Notes: generated by a model from the letters alone, not told the origin. Positions 7,899 to 15,070 are shown, counted from the first letter of the stretch. The stretch is DNA of 16,892 bases from Gemmatimonadota bacterium (GCA_002731735.1 PCCM01000050.1:3747-20638); one strand, 5' to 3'. Translations and numbers: made by a program.

Positions 7899-8377
7899 CG
7901 GACCGTCTCCCATCCCAAGCCACTAATCGCGATCACGACCAGTCCGATCACACCCGCATACACCGCGGAGATCGGAGATTGAATCAGCACCGTATCAACA
8001 AAGGGTTCTCTCAAACCCTCCCCTAAAGCAACCCAATGTAGGAGATCTCTAGCCCACTTCCCCAACACCAGGTAGGACATCACGAAAAAAAGGGAATCGC
8101 CCACGAAGAAGTCTCTGGTCCCCGCTCCGCCCATGCCCACGAGGGTCAATGCAAACGTATTGGCACCAAACGCAAGTACGGAAAAAGCATCTTCGAGAAG
8201 CCCCAAGACGAATCCGAATCCGGCCGCTCGCCCCATTCCCACCTCTCTCGCCCCAATGAGCAGCCCCACGGCGAGGAGATCCGGCGCGCCCTCACCGAAA
8301 CCCAAGCTCACATGAAGACCGAAATGCAGGAGTATCAGTAAGCCCACAACACCCCAGATCCGCGCCGGGGTTTTCAC
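7895..8377 (-). CDS. mreD: Rod shape-determining membrane protein MreD
   Basis: Integral membrane partner of MreC and MreB in the elongasome. The 160-residue protein is hydrophobic with about five predicted membrane helices. Residues near 50-66 (RAAGFGFVLGLLEDAFS) resemble the conserved MreD segment. Sequence conservation in this family is low, so much of the confidence comes from position between mreC and mrdA. The start is a GTG at 8377 that overlaps the mreC stop as GTGA, and its own stop overlaps the mrdA ATG, so all three are likely translated in a coupled manner. Confidence 0.9.
   Translation of the reverse strand: MKTPARIWGVVGLLILLHFGLHVSLGFGEGAPDLLAVGLLIGAREVGMGRAAGFGFVLGLLEDAFSVLAFGANTFALTLVGMGGAGTRDFFVGDSLFFVMSYLVLGKWARDLLHWVALGEGLREPFVDTVLIQSPISAVYAGVIGLVVIAISGLGWETVR
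7907..7911 (-). promoter_or_regulatory. Ribosome-binding site deciding the mrdA start
   Basis: GGGAG on the minus strand, inside the last mreD codons and 8 bases before the ATG at 7898. It overlaps the alternative upstream ATG at 7913-7911, which therefore could not use it. This favours 7898 as the mrdA start. Confidence 0.6.
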
Positions 8378-9300
8378 CGCGGTCTTCTTGCTCCAAAGTC
8401 GGCGATGCCCTGAGCAGGCTCCTCGGGCGCGGCCTGCTCTGGCACCATGGGACCCTCTTCCGACCGCAAGTTCGCATCAAGGAAGTCCGGTTCCTCGGGC
8501 ATCAGCACCAGGACGTGGGCGGCCTCCCCGGGTGATACGAAGGGTCGTACTAGGTATGATCTGTTCCAACCCTCCTGCTTGTCCGACTCTTCGATCACAA
8601 CGCCGAGCCGGATCCCGCGGGGATAGACGCCCAAGCCATTGGTGACCAAAACCACCCCGGGCCTCAACTCCTGCTGGAACGGAACCCCGTCCAGAAGCAT
8701 TAGATCGGCCCCACGGAACCCCCCGGGAGCCGCTCGGACCAGCCCAGTAACGGAGCCGTCCTCGGTCATCGCGCTGGCTCGGAACTGAGGGTGCGTCCAA
8801 TCCCGCCCCGTCGCGCTGGTAGCCCCTGCCCTGCGCACCACGCCGAGGAGATAACCCCGGTCCGTGATCACCGGGGAGTCCCTCGTCACCCCCTGGTCGC
8901 TTCCCACATCGAGCAGGAACATGCTCTCCGAACCTGGCATACCGGCACGAATGACACTGGCCGGCACGTATCGATCTGGATTCCTGCCTGACAGATCGAG
9001 GAGCCTCCGTAACCTGGCATTCTCCTCCAACAAAGTGCTGCTGTTCGCGATCATGGCGACGAGGGAGTCCAGCCGTGCTTGAAGGTCTTCGGTGTCCTCT
9101 GCGTGGATACTTCTTCGGCCCAGCACCTCCTGAGTGAAGATGAAGGGTCGAAGCACGGAGTCACGCAGAAGCGAAGCGACCTCATCTTGCGACGTATCGG
9201 GGAGTAAGAGAGCGATCACGGACAACACGACAAAGCCGAAAGCGACGAACGCACTGTGAGCCTTTCGGGTCCCGTTGGTATCGCTCTTGTACTTAGACAT
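8374..9300 (-). CDS. mreC: Rod shape-determining protein MreC
   Basis: Bitopic membrane protein that links cytoplasmic MreB to the periplasmic PBP2/RodA machinery. The protein has 308 residues from ATG 9300 (MSKYKSDTNG), chosen over an upstream GTG at 9339 because the membrane anchor then lies in the usual place at about residues 16-34. A helix with coiled-coil character follows (about 65-100, ending LLEENARLRRLLDL), then the beta domain with PASVIRAG, LDVGSDQGV, the GLVR segment and VVLVTNGLGVYPRGIRLG. The last 40 or so residues (from about 268) are rich in Glu, Pro and Ala and probably disordered. A 64-base spacer separates it from mreB; its stop overlaps the mreD GTG. Confidence 0.93.
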   Translation of the reverse strand: MSKYKSDTNGTRKAHSAFVAFGFVVLSVIALLLPDTSQDEVASLLRDSVLRPFIFTQEVLGRRSIHAEDTEDLQARLDSLVAMIANSSTLLEENARLRRLLDLSGRNPDRYVPASVIRAGMPGSESMFLLDVGSDQGVTRDSPVITDRGYLLGVVRRAGATSATGRDWTHPQFRASAMTEDGSVTGLVRAAPGGFRGADLMLLDGVPFQQELRPGVVLVTNGLGVYPRGIRLGVVIEESDKQEGWNRSYLVRPFVSPGEAAHVLVLMPEEPDFLDANLRSEEGPMVPEQAAPEEPAQGIADFGARRPR

Positions 9301-9364
9301 AGTCCCCAACCCAGCCCCGGCAGGCCAACCGTTAAGCACCCATTTCCGTCTTTCAGGATGAGTC

Positions 9365-10405
9365 CTAGGTGGTCAGCACCGTCCGATACTTTTGCAGGTC
9401 ATCCAGAATTCGGCCTACCCCACGCACCACACAACTGAGAGGCTCCTCGTCCACATGGATCGGCAGATTCGTCTCGTGCTGCAGAAGCCGATCCATACCG
9501 CGAATGAGGGCGCCACCACCCGTCATCACAATGCCGCGATCCACGATGTCGCTGGAAAGCTCAGGTGGTGTGATCTCCAAAGCCCGTCGGACCGCTTCGA
9601 CGACCGCCTGGATCGGTTCCTGGATGCACTCACGTATTTCTTGGGAATGGACGTGGACGGTCTTGGGAATCCCACTCACCAAATCCCGGCCTTTCACGTC
9701 CATCTCCCGTTCCTCTCCCACTTCGAAAGCGGAACCGATCTGAATCTTGATGGCTTCAGCAGTCGGTTCGCCAATCAAGAGGTTATAGTTCTTGCGAAGG
9801 AAGGTGACGATCGCAGCATCGAACTCGTCGCCACCTACCCGGATCGATGTATTGGACACGATGCCGGCGAGCGCGATGACGGCGATCTCGGTGGTTCCAC
9901 CGCCAATGTCGATTACCATGTTGCCGGTGGGCGTCTCGACAGGAAGGCCCACCCCGATGGCGGCAGCCATCGGCTCTGCGACCATGTATACGGACTTGGC
10001 CCCAGCCGAAATGGCACTCGAACGGACCGCACGCCGCTCCAGCTCCGTGATCCCAGACGGGACACCAACCACGACCCGAGGCTTGATGCGGAGAACCCGC
10101 TTGGCGGTAACCTGCTTGAGAAAATGGCGGAGCATCATCTCGGTGATGTCGACGTCCGCGATAACGCCATCCTTGAGCGGCCGCACCGCTTCGATCGCCT
10201 CAGGGGTGCGTCCTAACATGCGTTTGGCCTCGAGGCCAATCGCCATGATGCGCCCGGTCCCCTTTTCGATGGCGACCACCGAGGGCTCGTTGAGAACGAT
10301 CCCTTCGCCCTTCACATACACCAATGTGTTGGCTGTTCCCAGGTCCACCGCGATGTCGTTTACTGGGATCAGCCGACCCGCTTCCAACCACTTGGCGAAG
10401 TTCAA
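9365..10405 (-). CDS. mreB: Rod shape-determining actin homologue MreB
   Basis: Cytoplasmic actin-like ATPase whose membrane-bound filaments orient elongasome movement. The 346-residue protein shows phosphate 1 (DIAVDLGTANTLVYVKGEG, about residues 17-35), phosphate 2 (VIDIGGGTTEIAV, about 167-179) and the adenosine motif (MTGGGALIRG, near 310). About 15 residues before phosphate 1 (NFAKWLEAGRL) could form the amphipathic membrane-binding helix. No ATG or GTG exists upstream of phosphate 1 in this frame: the only candidates are TTG at 10405 and TTG at 10387, and an in-frame TAA lies at 10423-10421. I take TTG 10405, 12 bases after AAGGA (10422-10418). That TTG overlaps the stop of a mini-ORF as TTGA. 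Confidence 0.95.
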   Translation of the reverse strand: MNFAKWLEAGRLIPVNDIAVDLGTANTLVYVKGEGIVLNEPSVVAIEKGTGRIMAIGLEAKRMLGRTPEAIEAVRPLKDGVIADVDITEMMLRHFLKQVTAKRVLRIKPRVVVGVPSGITELERRAVRSSAISAGAKSVYMVAEPMAAAIGVGLPVETPTGNMVIDIGGGTTEIAVIALAGIVSNTSIRVGGDEFDAAIVTFLRKNYNLLIGEPTAEAIKIQIGSAFEVGEEREMDVKGRDLVSGIPKTVHVHSQEIRECIQEPIQAVVEAVRRALEITPPELSSDIVDRGIVMTGGGALIRGMDRLLQHETNLPIHVDEEPLSCVVRGVGRILDDLQKYRTVLTT

Positions 10406-10470
10406 AGTTCTCGAAAGTCCTTAATGTGAGCGGTGCCTGCCGGGTCATGCCGCGATGATGCAGACATCAT
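10402..10470 (-). other. Possible 22-codon leader ORF upstream of mreB
   Basis: A short frame begins ATG ATG at 10470 and encodes 22 residues ending in IKDFREL. Its TGA (10404-10402) overlaps the mreB TTG start (10405-10403) as TTGA, the same geometry as the coupled gene pairs in this operon. GGGG lies 8 bases before its first ATG. It starts inside the large hairpin described separately. This could be a real coupling peptide that helps ribosomes find a weak TTG start, or chance; short ORFs of this size are frequent. No similarity to a known peptide is apparent. Confidence 0.3.
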
Positions 10471-10482
10471 GCGCCATGCCCC
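10442..10482 (-). promoter_or_regulatory. Long imperfect stem-loop in the mreB leader
   Basis: Arms of 18 and 19 bases flank a UCUG loop (10461-10464). From the loop outward there are 6 pairs (AUGAUG with CAUCAU), a single bulged C, 3 pairs, a mismatch, 4 pairs, a mismatch and 3 G-C pairs, 16 pairs in all. It ends 20 bases before the AAGGA of mreB and is followed by GGCAGGCACC rather than a T-run, so it is not a standard intrinsic terminator. It may be an RNA structure controlling mreB, an mRNA processing site, or an operator-like inverted repeat at the DNA level. Confidence 0.55.
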
Positions 10483-10510
10483 AAGATGCCTAGAAGAGAT
10501 TTTACGTCAA
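10483..10510 (-). promoter_or_regulatory. Weak candidate promoter before mreB
   Basis: In the dut-mreB gap the minus strand has TTGACG (10510-10505), 5 of 6 bases of a -35 box, and 16 bases later CATCTT (10488-10483), a poor -10 box. A better -10-like TAAAAT (10504-10499) directly follows the TTGACG but lacks a -35 at the right distance. The 146-base gap is the natural place for an mre-operon promoter, but this match alone is weak. A start here would fall within the hairpin, which conflicts with that structure acting in the RNA. Confidence 0.25.
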
Positions 10511-10551
10511 GGAATTTTCAAATGGTCGGTTGCGTGTTCGACGCCATATGT

Positions 10552-10998
10552 TCACTCGATTCCGGTACTTCCGAAGCCACTTTCACCCCGCTCGGTGGCA
10601 CCCAACTCCGTCGACTCTATCACCTCAGGCGCAGAAAAGCGTTGGAAAACCAGCTGCGCGATTCTATCGCCGCGCGTGAAAGTGACGGGCTCAGCGCCGC
10701 TATTCTGAAGAATGATTCGGAGTTCGCCCCGGTAATCCGGGTCGATGGTCCCGGGACTGTTCGGGAGTGTGACACCATGACGTAAGGCCAGGCCTGACCG
10801 AGGCCGCACCTGACACTCCATCCCTTCGGGGAGCTCCATCTCCAGACCTGTCGAGACCAGACGAATCTCCTGCGGAGCGAGGACGAAGTCTTTTTCCGCC
10901 GAGCGGACATCATATCCAGCCGCGTGAGGCGTGGCTCGGGAAGGGAGCGGCAGATCCGGGTTTTGAGGAAGCCGCTTGAAACGCACTAGCTCGGTCAC
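10552..10998 (-). CDS. dut: Deoxyuridine 5'-triphosphate nucleotidohydrolase
   Basis: Trimeric cytoplasmic dUTPase that splits dUTP to dUMP and pyrophosphate, keeping uracil out of DNA and feeding dTMP synthesis. All five family motifs are present: AGYDVRSA, RPRSGLAL, the NSPGTIDPDYRGE segment with the catalytic aspartate, GDRIAQLVF and the C-terminal GFGSTG that closes over the substrate. There is no ATG near the start. Candidates are TTG 11022 (156 residues), GTG 10998 (148 residues, taken here because it gives the usual family length) and GTG 10986. None has a clear ribosome-binding site, so the start is uncertain. The M16 peptidase ends 55 bases before the chosen start. Confidence 0.93.
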   Translation of the reverse strand: MTELVRFKRLPQNPDLPLPSRATPHAAGYDVRSAEKDFVLAPQEIRLVSTGLEMELPEGMECQVRPRSGLALRHGVTLPNSPGTIDPDYRGELRIILQNSGAEPVTFTRGDRIAQLVFQRFSAPEVIESTELGATERGESGFGSTGIE

Positions 10999-11053
10999 CG
11001 GACTTGCGCCTGGGTCTAACAAATCAGGAAGAGATGTCGGAGCGAACGCACCG

Positions 11054-12274
11054 TCACGCAGGTCCCAGGGTCAGCGTATACTGATCGGCCGGATTGTAGA
11101 AACGCTGACAGGCGGAGTTCACTTCGTCCAGGGTCACCGCTTCGATCCGGGCGAGAGACTCGTCCAGATCCCGATACGGCTCACCCCGTAGTGTAAAACC
11201 TACCAGACGAAGCAGTCTCGCCCCCGTCGACTCCATCGCCAGAATCGAGCGTCCCTTCGCGTGGCCCTTGGCCTGTTCGAGTTCCTCACCCGTGACCCCG
11301 TGCTCACACAGTTTTCCGTACTCGAACAAGATCCCTTCCAACGCCTTTTCGGACGCCTCGGGCCTCGTGCCCACATACACACCCGCCATTCCGGCCTTGC
11401 TGTAGAAGGACTGGAAGGCATATACGGAGTACGCCAAAGCCAACTCTTCACGAATCCTTTGGAACAACCTGGAACTCATGCCTCCACCAAAGGCTCCCGA
11501 GATCAAGATGAGTGCGTTCCGGACCGGATCGGCAAAAGACGGCGTCGCATGGCTGATCACAAGGTGAGCCTGGGCGGCATCTCGTACGACAGAATTTCGG
11601 CCCGAGATCGTATCCGCCGGTTCCTCGATCTCTGGCGACGTACACCCCGCGCCCACACCACCAAACAGCTCCATCAACTGGCTCACCACGTCATCATGTT
11701 CGATATTGCCCACACATCCTAGGACGATGTTTCGTCCTCGATATCGCTCGAAGTGGAGTGAGCGAAGATCGTCGATCTCGAACGCTCTTACGGTCTCCCG
11801 GGTGCCGAGAATCGGTTGGCCGTAGGCATGGCCGTTCCAGAACTTGGCGCCATGGAGATCGAAGACCATGTCGTCGGGTGTGTCCTCGACCCCGGCGATC
11901 TCTTCGATCACGACGTCCTTTTCCAGTTCGAGGTCGCTGGGATCCAAGCGCGGATGAAGAACCAAGTCCGCCAGTACGTCCAGGGCCACCGGCAAGTGTT
12001 CGTCGAGCACATGGGCCTGATAGCTGGTGTGCTCACGAGTCGTATAGGCGTCGAGGCTCCCCCCCAGCGATTCGAGAGAGAGAGCAATCTCATGGGCCGT
12101 TCGGCGCCCCGTGCCCTTGAACACGAGGTGCTCCATCAGATGGCTGACACCACCCGATTCAGGCGTTTCATGTGCGGAGCCTTGGGCGATCCACACACCG
12201 ACAGCGACGGATCGTACGTCGGGCCTTCGTTCGGTTAGGACCCGTATGCCGTTATCGAGCACCGCCTCACGCAT
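11054..12274 (-). CDS. M16 family zinc peptidase (processing-peptidase-like)
   Basis: Inverzincin-type metallopeptidase of 406 residues, the size of bacterial single-chain M16B enzymes related to the mitochondrial processing peptidase. The zinc motif HLMEH is at His45-Glu48-His49, with the third ligand Glu124 or Glu125 in VVIEE, about 75 residues later as expected. The second half has GGGMSSRLFQRIREELALAYSV, the conserved substrate-cleft segment. So the single gene has both the active and the inactive domain. There is no signal peptide, suggesting a cytoplasmic enzyme; the natural substrate is not deducible. A related peptidase gene follows pnp in Bacillus (mlpA/ymxG), so the neighbourhood is ancient. 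ATG 12274 lies 18 bases after the pnp stop with GGGGG upstream. Confidence 0.92.
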   Translation of the reverse strand: MREAVLDNGIRVLTERRPDVRSVAVGVWIAQGSAHETPESGGVSHLMEHLVFKGTGRRTAHEIALSLESLGGSLDAYTTREHTSYQAHVLDEHLPVALDVLADLVLHPRLDPSDLELEKDVVIEEIAGVEDTPDDMVFDLHGAKFWNGHAYGQPILGTRETVRAFEIDDLRSLHFERYRGRNIVLGCVGNIEHDDVVSQLMELFGGVGAGCTSPEIEEPADTISGRNSVVRDAAQAHLVISHATPSFADPVRNALILISGAFGGGMSSRLFQRIREELALAYSVYAFQSFYSKAGMAGVYVGTRPEASEKALEGILFEYGKLCEHGVTGEELEQAKGHAKGRSILAMESTGARLLRLVGFTLRGEPYRDLDESLARIEAVTLDEVNSACQRFYNPADQYTLTLGPA

Positions 12275-12292
12275 TTCGGCCCCCGCAAGAGT

Positions 12293-14452
12293 TCAGCCCT
12301 GAGCCTCCTCGGACTTACCCTCGTCGTCCCCCGCGTTGCCGTCCGCACCGCCGCCCGCGGCATCCTCCGCTAGTGCAGCCCTTCGGGAGAGACGGAGACG
12401 GCCTTTCTCATCAATGGAGAGCAACTTCACTCGGGTGATGTCACCCTTATTGAGCACGTCCTCGGTCTTCTCCACTCTGCCCTCCGCGAGCTCGGAGATG
12501 TGGCACAACCCCTCCACACCTGGAACGATCTCGATGAAGGCGCCGAAGGAGGTCGTGTTCTTGACCGGGCCCTCGTAGATCCTCCCGATCTCGGGTTCCT
12601 GGACGATCGCTTCGACCATCTCACGTGCGCGTGCTCCGGCCTCACCGGAGACCGCCGCGATCTTCACGAGACCGCTGTCATCGATATCGATCTTGGCCCC
12701 GGATTCTTCCTGAATGGCGCGGATGGTTTTCCCTTTGGGCCCAATGATGTCGCCGATCTTAGAGGGATTGATCTGGATGCTCACGATCCGGGGGGCGTAC
12801 TGCGAAAGGTCGCTCCTCGGCTCCGCGAGTGCCTGATCCATGTGGTCGAGGATGTGCATCCTACCCTTATGCGCTTGCTCGAGCGCGGTCTTCAGGATGT
12901 CGTGTGTCAGCCCCTCGATCTTGATGTCCATCTGGATGGAGGTCACACCTTCGCGTGTACCAGCGATCTTGAAGTCCATGTCACCGAGTGCATCCTCGAG
13001 TCCGAGGATGTCGGTAAGAATCGCGACGTCGTCCCCTTCCTTGATCAGCCCCATCGCGATCCCTGCACACGCGGACTTCACCGGTACGCCGGCGTCCATG
13101 AGCGCAAGCGACGCGCCGCATACCGAAGCCATCGACGATGACCCGTTCGACTCGAGGATGTCAGAGACTATCCGAATCGTGTAGGGGAAGTCGTCGTAGG
13201 CCGGTAGAAGCGGGCGGATGGCTCGCTCGGCCAGCGCCCCGTGTCCCTGCTCACGCCGCGACGTGCCACGGTAGGGGCGCGCCTCGCCCACCGAGAACGG
13301 CGGGAAGTTGTAGTGGAGCATGAACGACTTGGTGACCTCTTCGGCGCTTTCGATGTTGTCGATCCGCTGCTCATCTCGGGACGTTCCGAGTGTGGTGGCA
13401 ACCAGGGCCTGCGTCTGGCCCCGCGTGAACAGTGACGAACCGTGCGTCCGAGGGAGCACCCCAACCTCCGACGTGATCGGTCGAACATCCTCCACGCCGC
13501 GACCATCGGCCCGCTCGCCCTGTTTGAGAATACGCGTACGCATGGAGCGCTTCTCGATGTTACGAAGCACCGTCTTAACGGATTTCTCGTGATCGCTGTA
13601 CGCCTCGTCCTCTTCGATCAAGCGGCTGATCACGTCCTCGGCCACCGCGGCCATCGCCTGGTTCCGTTCGGCCTTGTCGGACAAGGTCAACGCCTCATCG
13701 ATTCGGCTCTCGGCCATGTCCGTCACCTTGGCGGCGAGGTCTTGGTCCGGCTCGATCGGCGACCAGTCCATGTCGGGGACCGTGTGCCCTTCCAGTAGTT
13801 CACGCTGGATGTCGATGAGCTCCTTGATACCTTGATGTGCGGTCTCCAGGCCTTCGAGGATCTCGGCCTCACTCACTTCGACCGCGCCGCCTTCCACCAT
13901 CAGAACGGCGTCTTCAGTACCCGCAACCAAGATATCGAGGTCGGAGTATTCGAGTTGCTGAAACGTGGGATTGAGTACCCACGTACCCTTGATGCGGCCT
14001 ATACGAACGGTCGCCACCAGGGTGTTGAATGGGATTTTAGACATGTTCAGCGCCACCGAAGCGCCGAGCATGCCGAGTACGTCAGCGGCGTTTTCCTGAT
14101 CGGTACTGAGCACGAAACATGCGACCTGCGTCTCGTGCTGGAATCCCTTGGGAAACAACGGGCGGAGCGGCCGATCCGTCAGGCGCGCCGACAGGATCGC
14201 GTTCTCGCTCGGCCGACCCTCGCGCTTGAAGAAGCCACCGGGAATCTTCCCGGCCGCGTAACTCTTTTCCTGGAATTCGATGGTCAGGGGGAAAAACGGT
14301 AGATGGCTTGGACCGTCCTGCACCGTAGCGGCGCAAAGCACGACCGTGTCACCATACTGGACCAGGCAAGACCCTTGGGCGTTTCTGGCCATGCGCCCGA
14401 ACTCGAGGCTCAATGTGCGCCCCGCGAACTGGCGTTCGATTCTCTTGATCAT
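12293..14452 (-). CDS. pnp: Polyribonucleotide nucleotidyltransferase (PNPase)
   Basis: Trimeric phosphorolytic 3'-5' exoribonuclease central to mRNA turnover. The 719-residue protein has the full domain order: first RNase PH domain (about 10-145), helical domain (about 210-310), second RNase PH domain (about 315-545), KH domain with GPKG at 571-574 and S1 domain at about 622-690 (EGPVKNTTSFGAFIEI, GLCHISELAEGRV). Active-site residues of the second core are visible: NGSSSMASV at 436-444 and Asp487, Asp493, Lys495 in DALGDMDFK. The last 25 residues are acidic and glycine-rich (GGGADGNAGDDEGKSEE), probably disordered. Start is ATG 14452 after a purine-rich AAGAGAAT. The 289-base structured leader suggests post-transcriptional control, as known for pnp in E. 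coli. Confidence 0.97.
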   Translation of the reverse strand: MIKRIERQFAGRTLSLEFGRMARNAQGSCLVQYGDTVVLCAATVQDGPSHLPFFPLTIEFQEKSYAAGKIPGGFFKREGRPSENAILSARLTDRPLRPLFPKGFQHETQVACFVLSTDQENAADVLGMLGASVALNMSKIPFNTLVATVRIGRIKGTWVLNPTFQQLEYSDLDILVAGTEDAVLMVEGGAVEVSEAEILEGLETAHQGIKELIDIQRELLEGHTVPDMDWSPIEPDQDLAAKVTDMAESRIDEALTLSDKAERNQAMAAVAEDVISRLIEEDEAYSDHEKSVKTVLRNIEKRSMRTRILKQGERADGRGVEDVRPITSEVGVLPRTHGSSLFTRGQTQALVATTLGTSRDEQRIDNIESAEEVTKSFMLHYNFPPFSVGEARPYRGTSRREQGHGALAERAIRPLLPAYDDFPYTIRIVSDILESNGSSSMASVCGASLALMDAGVPVKSACAGIAMGLIKEGDDVAILTDILGLEDALGDMDFKIAGTREGVTSIQMDIKIEGLTHDILKTALEQAHKGRMHILDHMDQALAEPRSDLSQYAPRIVSIQINPSKIGDIIGPKGKTIRAIQEESGAKIDIDDSGLVKIAAVSGEAGARAREMVEAIVQEPEIGRIYEGPVKNTTSFGAFIEIVPGVEGLCHISELAEGRVEKTEDVLNKGDITRVKLLSIDEKGRLRLSRRAALAEDAAGGGADGNAGDDEGKSEEAQG

Positions 14453-14477
14453 ATTCTCTTTTCTCTGCTGTCAGGCG

Positions 14478-14494
14478 GACGGGAACACCCCGTC
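14478..14494 (-). promoter_or_regulatory. Hairpin 26 bases before the pnp start
   Basis: GACGGG pairs with CCCGTC around a five-base loop (GTGTT in the RNA). It is followed by a single-stranded purine-rich stretch carrying the pnp start region. No T-run follows, so it is not a terminator; it could be part of a pnp autoregulatory structure. Confidence 0.4.
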
Positions 14495-14507
14495 ACGCAC
14501 TCATGAT

Positions 14508-14531
14508 CCCGTCGGGGCATTCCCGATCGGG
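14508..14531 (-). promoter_or_regulatory. Second hairpin in the pnp leader
   Basis: CCCG-ATCGGG and CCCG-TCGGG arms give 8 G-C-rich pairs with a small internal loop, around a five-base apical loop. One arm is itself a 10-base palindrome (CCCGATCGGG, 14522-14531), so dimer or protein binding at the DNA level is an alternative explanation. Confidence 0.35.
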
Positions 14532-14573
14532 TTCTGCGGCATGGGTCCGAAGAGAAATCGACCGCCGCAACGG

Positions 14574-14614
14574 GGGCGCCAGAGCGCCCTGGCGGGGGCA
14601 CGAGGTGCCCGGCC
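14574..14614 (-). promoter_or_regulatory. GC-rich tandem hairpins in the pnp leader
   Basis: GGGCAC-GAG-GTGCCC (14596-14610, extended by GGC/GCC at 14591-14593 and 14612-14614) lies next to GGGCGC-CAGA-GCGCCC (14574-14589). The second competes with an alternative stem CGCCAG/CTGGCG (14577-14594), so the segment can switch between pairings. On the minus strand no T-run follows. Confidence 0.4.
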
Positions 14615-14671
14615 AGATGCAGCCATTTGTTGGGCCGATTCTCTTGGCTCCTGCTTTTCCAAATCCAAAGC

Positions 14672-14692
14672 GGCGGGCCATTTATGGCCGCC
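14672..14692 (-). promoter_or_regulatory. Stem-loop 50 bases after the rpsO stop
   Basis: GGC-GGCCA pairs with TGGCC-(bulge)-GCC around a TAAA loop, 8 pairs. It is the first strong structure after rpsO and is followed by GCTTTGGATTTGG, too weak a T-tract for a confident terminator. In E. coli the rpsO-pnp gap carries an attenuating terminator and an RNase III site; this could be a functional counterpart. Confidence 0.4.
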
Positions 14693-14741
14693 ATTCTTGT
14701 CCGACATCACTGGCAAGGTGTTGAAGAAATACAAGACCTTT

Positions 14742-15002
14742 CTAATGCCGGAGTCCCAGATCCGCGAGAACTTCACGGTACCGCTCAACGTCCGTGCGTT
14801 TCATGTATTCCAGAAGGCGTCGACGGCGGCCCACCATCTTGAGAAGGCCGCGGCGGCTGTGGTGATCCTTTTTGTGCGCGTCGAAATGCGACCGAAGGTC
14901 ATTGATACGCGCTGTGAGAATCGCCACCTGGACGGGAGCGCTCCCGACGTCTCCGTCGTGGAGCTGGTGCTTCTTGATGATTTCTTCTCGATTGATCGTC
15001 AT
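14742..15002 (-). CDS. rpsO: Small ribosomal subunit protein uS15
   Basis: Primary 16S rRNA-binding protein of the 30S subunit, nucleating the platform (central domain). The protein has 86 residues, close to the usual 89. Conserved features are the start MTINREEIIKKHQLHDGD, SAPVQVAILTARINDLRSHF, DHHSRRGLLKMVGRRRRLL and the end LADLGLRH. ATG 15002 is chosen because it gives the family N-terminus and has GGAGG (15017-15013) 10 bases upstream; a longer frame from 15050 is not credible. S15 represses its own mRNA in several bacteria, and the ribosome-binding region here can fold in two ways (see separate entry). It lies between ribF and pnp, the same order as in Bacillus. Confidence 0.97.
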   Translation of the reverse strand: MTINREEIIKKHQLHDGDVGSAPVQVAILTARINDLRSHFDAHKKDHHSRRGLLKMVGRRRRLLEYMKRTDVERYREVLADLGLRH

Positions 15003-15012
15003 TTGTTCTTTG

Positions 15013-15030
15013 CCTCCGCAGGAGTCTGCG
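15013..15030 (-). promoter_or_regulatory. Two-state hairpin at the rpsO ribosome-binding site
   Basis: The RNA can form CGCAG-ACUC-CUGCG (15030-15017), which leaves most of the GGAGG (15017-15013) free, or CUCC-UGC-GGAG (15024-15014), which hides it. The two are mutually exclusive. This is a plausible site for translational autoregulation by S15, but the second stem is only 4 pairs long. Confidence 0.4.
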
Positions 15031-15070
15031 CTACAAGGGAAGCTCGTCATGCTTCATTTGAATAGCCCCT

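Noticed and set aside
10442..10482. Intrinsic terminator between dut and mreB
   Set aside because: The stem is strong, but neither strand has a T-run directly after it, so it is better treated as a leader structure or inverted repeat.
12500..13141. 213-codon plus-strand frame inside pnp
   Set aside because: Opposes the KH/S1 and second core region of a complete PNPase; a codon-position artefact.
14280..15065. 261-codon plus-strand frame across pnp start, the gap and rpsO
   Set aside because: It covers two strong genes antisense and the structured leader; no motif and no plausible product.
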